The notes under the pieces were generated by a model. It was not told the origin of the DNA. It saw nothing but the letters and a program-made list of their open reading frames with translations, and ran no database searches. The translations under genes were made by a program, and so were the position numbers. Source: a virus. Taken from it: a stretch of DNA of 23,568 bases. Shown here one piece after another: positions 21,246 through 23,568 of this stretch. The stretch is from the IMG/VR virus record IMGVR_UViG_3300022200_000445, positions 1-23,568 of that record. One strand, 5' to 3'. Within the stretch, counting starts at the first letter, position 1; each line of letters begins with the position of its first letter.

Positions 21246-21536
21246 TCACCACTTCGCTTTGTCAGCCCAGTAGGCAGCGCTAAGCTTACCCTTCTTGATG
21301 TTCTTCCCGTGCCGAGCCTTGAAGCTAGCACGTTTCTTCTTCATAGCATCAGACTCACCAGCCTTAGGAGCACCAGCAGTCTTGGCACCCTGCTCACCGA
21401 AGCGAATAGTCTTAATCGTATCACCTTCTTTAGCCACAACAACGTGTGACTTCTTTGGGTGACCAGGGGTACGCTTGGGCTTGTTGAAGCCAGATACACC
21501 TGCTCGCTCTAGACGTGGGTCTTTCTTAGCAGCCAT
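21246..21536 (-). CDS. Basic conserved phage protein, SAAYWADKAKW end
   Basis: A 96-residue protein, strongly basic. Pattern: PKRTPGHPKKSHVVVAKEGDTIKTIRFGEQGAKTAG, then MKKKRASFKARHGKNIKKGKLSAAYWADKAKW. I recognise this as a conserved domain of many phages (often listed as DUF), whose function is not established. It overlaps the preceding stop by one base (TAATG). The fold appears to be a small beta unit followed by a basic helix, suited to nucleic acid contact. Confidence 0.75.
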   Translation of the reverse strand: MAAKKDPRLERAGVSGFNKPKRTPGHPKKSHVVVAKEGDTIKTIRFGEQGAKTAGAPKAGESDAMKKKRASFKARHGKNIKKGKLSAAYWADKAKW

Positions 21537-21718
21537 TACTTAGTCCTCTTCTTCGGTTTAGTAGCCTTGGCCTTGACGGCTTTAGTTGCGAGCTTTGCAG
21601 TGCCCTTCTTCAACTTACCAGACTTCTGGAGTTGGCTCGTAGCTACAGCGTAGGCCTTGTCCTGCGGGACACCCTTCGCCTTCAACTTAGAGACAAGCTT
21701 ATCAAGTACTTTAGGCAT
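21536..21718 (-). CDS. Lysine-rich small protein
   Basis: 60 residues from the ATG at 21718 (a GTG one codon earlier is possible). The first ~35 (LDKLVSKLKAKGVPQDKAYAVATSQLQKSGKL) form an alpha-helical motif found in various small phage proteins; the tail is an Ala/Lys/Thr-rich, histone-like stretch. GGATAAGAG, which holds the stop of the 44-aa ORF, would be its ribosome site. It may bind DNA; nothing more can be said. Confidence 0.7.
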   Translation of the reverse strand: MPKVLDKLVSKLKAKGVPQDKAYAVATSQLQKSGKLKKGTAKLATKAVKAKATKPKKRTK

Positions 21719-21723
21719 CACTC

Positions 21724-21858
21724 TTATCCAAAGATACAGATAGACATAATGACGGTTGTGTTGTACAACTTATGCCGTGTAGAAATAGAAGCTGGGTCCA
21801 TGTTCCAGCAGCCAAAGCACTTGTTACAAGGTTCGTCTTTGTTAATCCAGCAACCCAT
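21724..21858 (-). CDS. 44-residue Cys/Trp-rich small ORF
   Basis: A short ORF starting MGCWINKDEPCNKCFGCWN. It has four of its five cysteines in the first 17 residues (positions 3, 11, 14, 17, a CxxCxxC run), with Trp beside two of them, and ends in a hydrophobic stretch TVIMSICIFG. AAAGGA is seven bases before the ATG, overlapping the holin stop, and the stop lies in the ribosome site of the next gene. Exact fit between two neighbours makes it likely to be a real gene. It may bind a metal or sit at the membrane; no family recognised. Confidence 0.6.
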   Translation of the reverse strand: MGCWINKDEPCNKCFGCWNMDPASISTRHKLYNTTVIMSICIFG

Positions 21859-21862
21859 AGTC

Positions 21863-22225
21863 TTATCCTTTTCTCTTCTCAAACCCACGGGTCAAGAAGT
21901 AAGCTCCGAAGATGACCATCTGTAGCTGCCAGTAGGAGGCAGAGAGATCATCGGTGATACCTAAACCTAAGACCTTGTCATAGACAATGACCTTGAAGTT
22001 ATAGATGATGAATGGTAAAGCGAAGAGAGGACGAATCATACGAGTCATCCAAGACCCTTGCTCAGCTATCAGTACAGACTGTCGTGCCTCCAGTTGTCGG
22101 ATATGCACATCAGCTTCTATACGTTCTTGTTCTGTCTTAGCATCTAACCGTAGAGTCCTAGCCTCAATCAAGTTATCAGCTATCTTAGACAGGGGGTTGA
22201 CTAAGGAGATGAGGAACCCTAGCAC
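21863..22225 (-). CDS. 3TM-type holin-like protein
   Basis: 120 residues, starting at a GTG five bases after the previous stop. Hydrophobic stretches: LGFLISLVNPLS (2-13), PLFALPFIIYNFKVIVYD (66-83) and QLQMVIFGAYFLTRGF (100-115), separated by a charged helix (EARTLRLDAKTEQERIEADVHIRQLEARQ). This order, and the WMTRMIRPLFAL motif, resemble the holin family named for gene transfer agent release. Holins open the inner membrane at the set time so the endolysin can reach the wall. It belongs to the lysis group with three genes upstream. The start lacks a strong ribosome site and may depend on coupling. Confidence 0.77.
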   Translation of the reverse strand: MLGFLISLVNPLSKIADNLIEARTLRLDAKTEQERIEADVHIRQLEARQSVLIAEQGSWMTRMIRPLFALPFIIYNFKVIVYDKVLGLGITDDLSASYWQLQMVIFGAYFLTRGFEKRKG

Positions 22226-22230
22226 TGCTA

Positions 22231-22419
22231 CTACTTCTTACCCATTGGGGTAGTTGTAACAGAACGGAGGTACACGTTACCCATAGCTACAGCTAAGGCG
22301 TAGAAGGGTAGGTACTCTTCTGGCACAGCACCCTTCAGCTCGGTAAGTTCCAGGACAGGAACAATAGCAGCTAGTATATTGAATGTGACTGTCTTCCAGC
22401 CTTTGAACATATCAGTCAT
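22231..22419 (-). CDS. Small two-helix membrane protein of the lysis group
   Basis: A 62-residue protein with two hydrophobic parts: TVTFNILAAIVPVLELTEL (10-28) and YLPFYALAVAMGNVYLRSV (36-54), then the ending TTTPMGKK. This pattern (NILA..., NVYLR--TTTPxGxK) is one I know from short proteins beside phage endolysins; it could be a holin or antiholin. The ATG follows the previous stop without gap. The membrane character is clear, the function inferred. Confidence 0.7.
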   Translation of the reverse strand: MTDMFKGWKTVTFNILAAIVPVLELTELKGAVPEEYLPFYALAVAMGNVYLRSVTTTPMGKK

Positions 22420-22659
22420 TTATGCACTTCCTTTGAGTAGGTAGAGCCCTACACTAACTACGACAGATACAAGAGTAGTTAAGACTAGCTTAGAGTTATT
22501 GTCGAGCTTCTCAGTGATCTTAGTCAAAGCTACGCTCGTGTGAACGTAGTTAGTCTTAAGCTCTACAATATCGTCTTTCATCTTACGTTGGTCATCGGCG
22601 AGTCGATGTTGCTCTGATCTGATCTGTTCAATATCATCTTTTAAATGATCCCCTGACAT
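22420..22659 (-). CDS. Coiled-coil protein with C-terminal membrane anchor
   Basis: 79 residues: a charged heptad-like helix (HLKDDIEQIRSEQHRLADDQRKMKDDIVELKTNY, 5-38) and a single C-terminal membrane helix (LVLTTLVSVVVSVGLYLL, 58-75). The build resembles XhlA-like lysis proteins, or a regulator of holin action. GGGAG lies six bases before the ATG. Together with its two membrane neighbours it gives three candidate membrane lysis proteins in a row. Confidence 0.7.
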   Translation of the reverse strand: MSGDHLKDDIEQIRSEQHRLADDQRKMKDDIVELKTNYVHTSVALTKITEKLDNNSKLVLTTLVSVVVSVGLYLLKGSA

Positions 22660-22691
22660 GCGGCTCTCCCTGCTGTCGATAATTAAGTAAC

Positions 22692-23237
22692 CTACGTCAG
22701 GAACAGATCTCGTTCATGGTTACGTCTGATAGTAAGACCTTTGAGAGTCTTACCCTTTTGCTTATCCCAACGAGGCAACTGGTCAGCTGCTCCTTGGTAG
22801 TCACCCTTGTTCAACATCTTCAAGAGTGTCGAGTTCTTGAAGTTAGTCTCACCTAAGTTATAAACGAAGGAGGCAAGGGCATCGTATTGATTCTGTGTGA
22901 GGGGTACCTTAACGTACTTCTTGAGTGCTGCCTCAACCCAAGCTAGATCGTGCTTGAGGAGTGCTTCAGCACCAGCGAGTGTAATACGCATACCTGGCTT
23001 AGCTGTCTTGGTGTGACCGTACCCAATGGTCCATACGTCGTTAGGAGTAGGAAGGTAGGCCTCTAGTCGTATACCTTCAGATACCTTAATCAACTCCACA
23101 TCACCTAAGAACAACTGGTCTACAGGATAGAACTTGTCTTCACCTTTAGGTGGACCCAAGTCAATGACCTGACTAGTCTTACTAGAAAGAGACTCAAGGA
23201 TCTTCTTCAGCATCGCTATGATCTTTTCCATACTCAT
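22692..23237 (-). CDS. Endolysin, GH24 lysozyme (muramidase)
   Basis: About 181 residues from the ATG at 23237, chosen because AAGGA precedes it by 4-5 bases and because the longer frame (to 23348) would overlap the upstream gene by 100 bases; an ATG two codons later is also possible. Residues 1-45 are a helical lead without a clear signal peptide. The lysozyme domain starts at LIKVSEGIRLEAY (E54 as the catalytic acid) and runs through VWTIGYGHT (T70), LTQNQYDALASFVYNLG and IRRNHERDLFL, all typical of T4/P22-type lysozymes that cut peptidoglycan between MurNAc and GlcNAc. The catalytic Asp of T4 is not at its usual place: the loop reads YLPTPNDVW, with D67 further on. Without signal peptide it would need the holin to leave the cytoplasm. 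Confidence 0.92.
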   Translation of the reverse strand: MSMEKIIAMLKKILESLSSKTSQVIDLGPPKGEDKFYPVDQLFLGDVELIKVSEGIRLEAYLPTPNDVWTIGYGHTKTAKPGMRITLAGAEALLKHDLAWVEAALKKYVKVPLTQNQYDALASFVYNLGETNFKNSTLLKMLNKGDYQGAADQLPRWDKQKGKTLKGLTIRRNHERDLFLT

Positions 23238-23248
23238 CTCTTCCTTAG

Positions 23249-23503
23249 TCACTCCCAGTCTCGCTTCTTGTGAGGGTCCTTCACATCGTGTGTGTGTAGG
23301 TGCCCCTCTAAGTACATTGCTCGTTCCATTCGGTCTAAGGAGATCCAATTCCCTGTATCCTGGAAGTACTTCTGCCTTACGTAGAAGACATCAGAACGAG
23401 GGATGTGGATAGAACGTAGAGCTTGGATATTGTCATCTGCTAGAGCATTGAAGAAGTCAGCTAAGACATCATCTCCGTCTAGGTATGTTTCATTGGTTCT
23501 CAT
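23249..23503 (-). CDS. Small unknown protein before the endolysin
   Basis: 84 residues, hydrophilic and mixed-charge, with no membrane segment. Features: an acidic helical start (DDVLADFFNALADDN), RSDVFYVRQKYFQDTGNWISLDRMERAMYLEG in the middle, and a His/Asp/Lys end (HTHDVKDPHKKRDWE). Its stop lies 11 bases before the endolysin ATG, so it is in the same transcript. No family recognised. Confidence 0.65.
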   Translation of the reverse strand: MRTNETYLDGDDVLADFFNALADDNIQALRSIHIPRSDVFYVRQKYFQDTGNWISLDRMERAMYLEGHLHTHDVKDPHKKRDWE

Positions 23504-23539
23504 GAGCTTGGTCTCTTACGATTAGGAGTAAGCTTGATG

Positions 23540-23566
23540 GACCCCTCCAGTTATAACATAGGGGTC
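23540..23566. repeat. Inverted repeat at the right edge with a -10-like core
   Basis: GACCCCT (23540-23546) and AGGGGTC (23560-23566) flank, on the minus strand, GTTATAAC with a TATAAC hexamer at 23550-23555. The layout is like that of the left-edge promoter. The matching -35 would fall at 23573-23578, beyond the window, so it cannot be called a promoter. It could also be a hairpin of the upstream gene. Confidence 0.4.
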
Positions 23567-23568
23567 TG

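Noticed and set aside
23238-23348. Longer start for the endolysin at 23348
   Set aside because: It would overlap the upstream gene by 100 bases; the ATG at 23237 has AAGGA in the right place and the added residues do not look like a lysozyme or signal peptide.
1-23568. tRNA genes, CRISPR arrays, insertion sequences, att sites
   Set aside because: I found no T-arm-like GGTTCRA context with cloverleaf, no regularly spaced repeats with unique spacers, no transposase and no integrase. The repeats present are coding repeats or small dyads.

Overview
The window is a stretch of a tailed double-stranded DNA phage genome (Caudoviricetes, podovirus type). Every gene I accept lies on the minus strand and the genes are tightly packed, with 1-4 base overlaps and short gaps. 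The reader should therefore follow it from right to left. The short-tail assignment rests on a tail-tube adaptor protein (T7 gp11/P22 gp4-like) followed by a beta-rich nozzle protein (T7 gp12/P22 gp10-like), with no tape measure, sheath or major tail tube gene. The small 'GG[LM]' motif proteins, the S74 fibre and the M[AS]GYI fibre proteins resemble what I know from marine phages. The host cannot be named from this sequence, and no integrase, repressor, RNA polymerase or replication gene is present here.

Layout in transcription order: (1) 23503-21863, a lysis region with a short unknown gene, a GH24 endolysin, a coiled-coil/one-TM protein, a small two-helix membrane protein and a 3TM holin-like protein. 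(2) 21858-19905, a run of small, mostly Lys/Arg-rich proteins, including a 44-residue Cys-rich ORF and a mini HNH-like protein. (3) 19905-17613, the packaging genes: small terminase, a helix-turn-helix protein resembling part of a serine-recombinase domain, and the large terminase. (4) 17600-9190, the head: portal, a 68-aa helical protein, a 1028-aa virion-like protein with an ADP-ribosyltransferase-like domain, an acidic scaffold, the major capsid protein and a small beta-rich protein. (5) 9126-6682, the tail tube and nozzle. (6) 6669-96, a fibre/receptor-binding cluster of four large fibre-like proteins and small accessory proteins, with two HNH endonucleases among them.

Regulation: three near-perfect sigma-70 promoters (TTGACA, exactly 17 bases, TATAAY/G), all on the minus strand and all at gene boundaries, lie at 58-86, 11026-11054 and 19496-19524. 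The first two carry long inverted repeats with one arm inside the promoter spacer, as expected of operators. The capsid gene has a roughly 280-nt leader full of stem-loops. This points to late genes transcribed by host-type RNA polymerase and separately boosted for capsid production.

Most interesting: the N-terminal half of the 1028-aa head-region protein combines a hydrophobic 'PGxGDA' segment and an ADP-ribosyltransferase-like domain, in a composition (AT-richer, AGA/AGG arginine codons) unlike its own C-terminal half. It is a candidate virion-carried effector. The large terminase and its upstream HTH gene overlap by about 120-170 bases in different frames.
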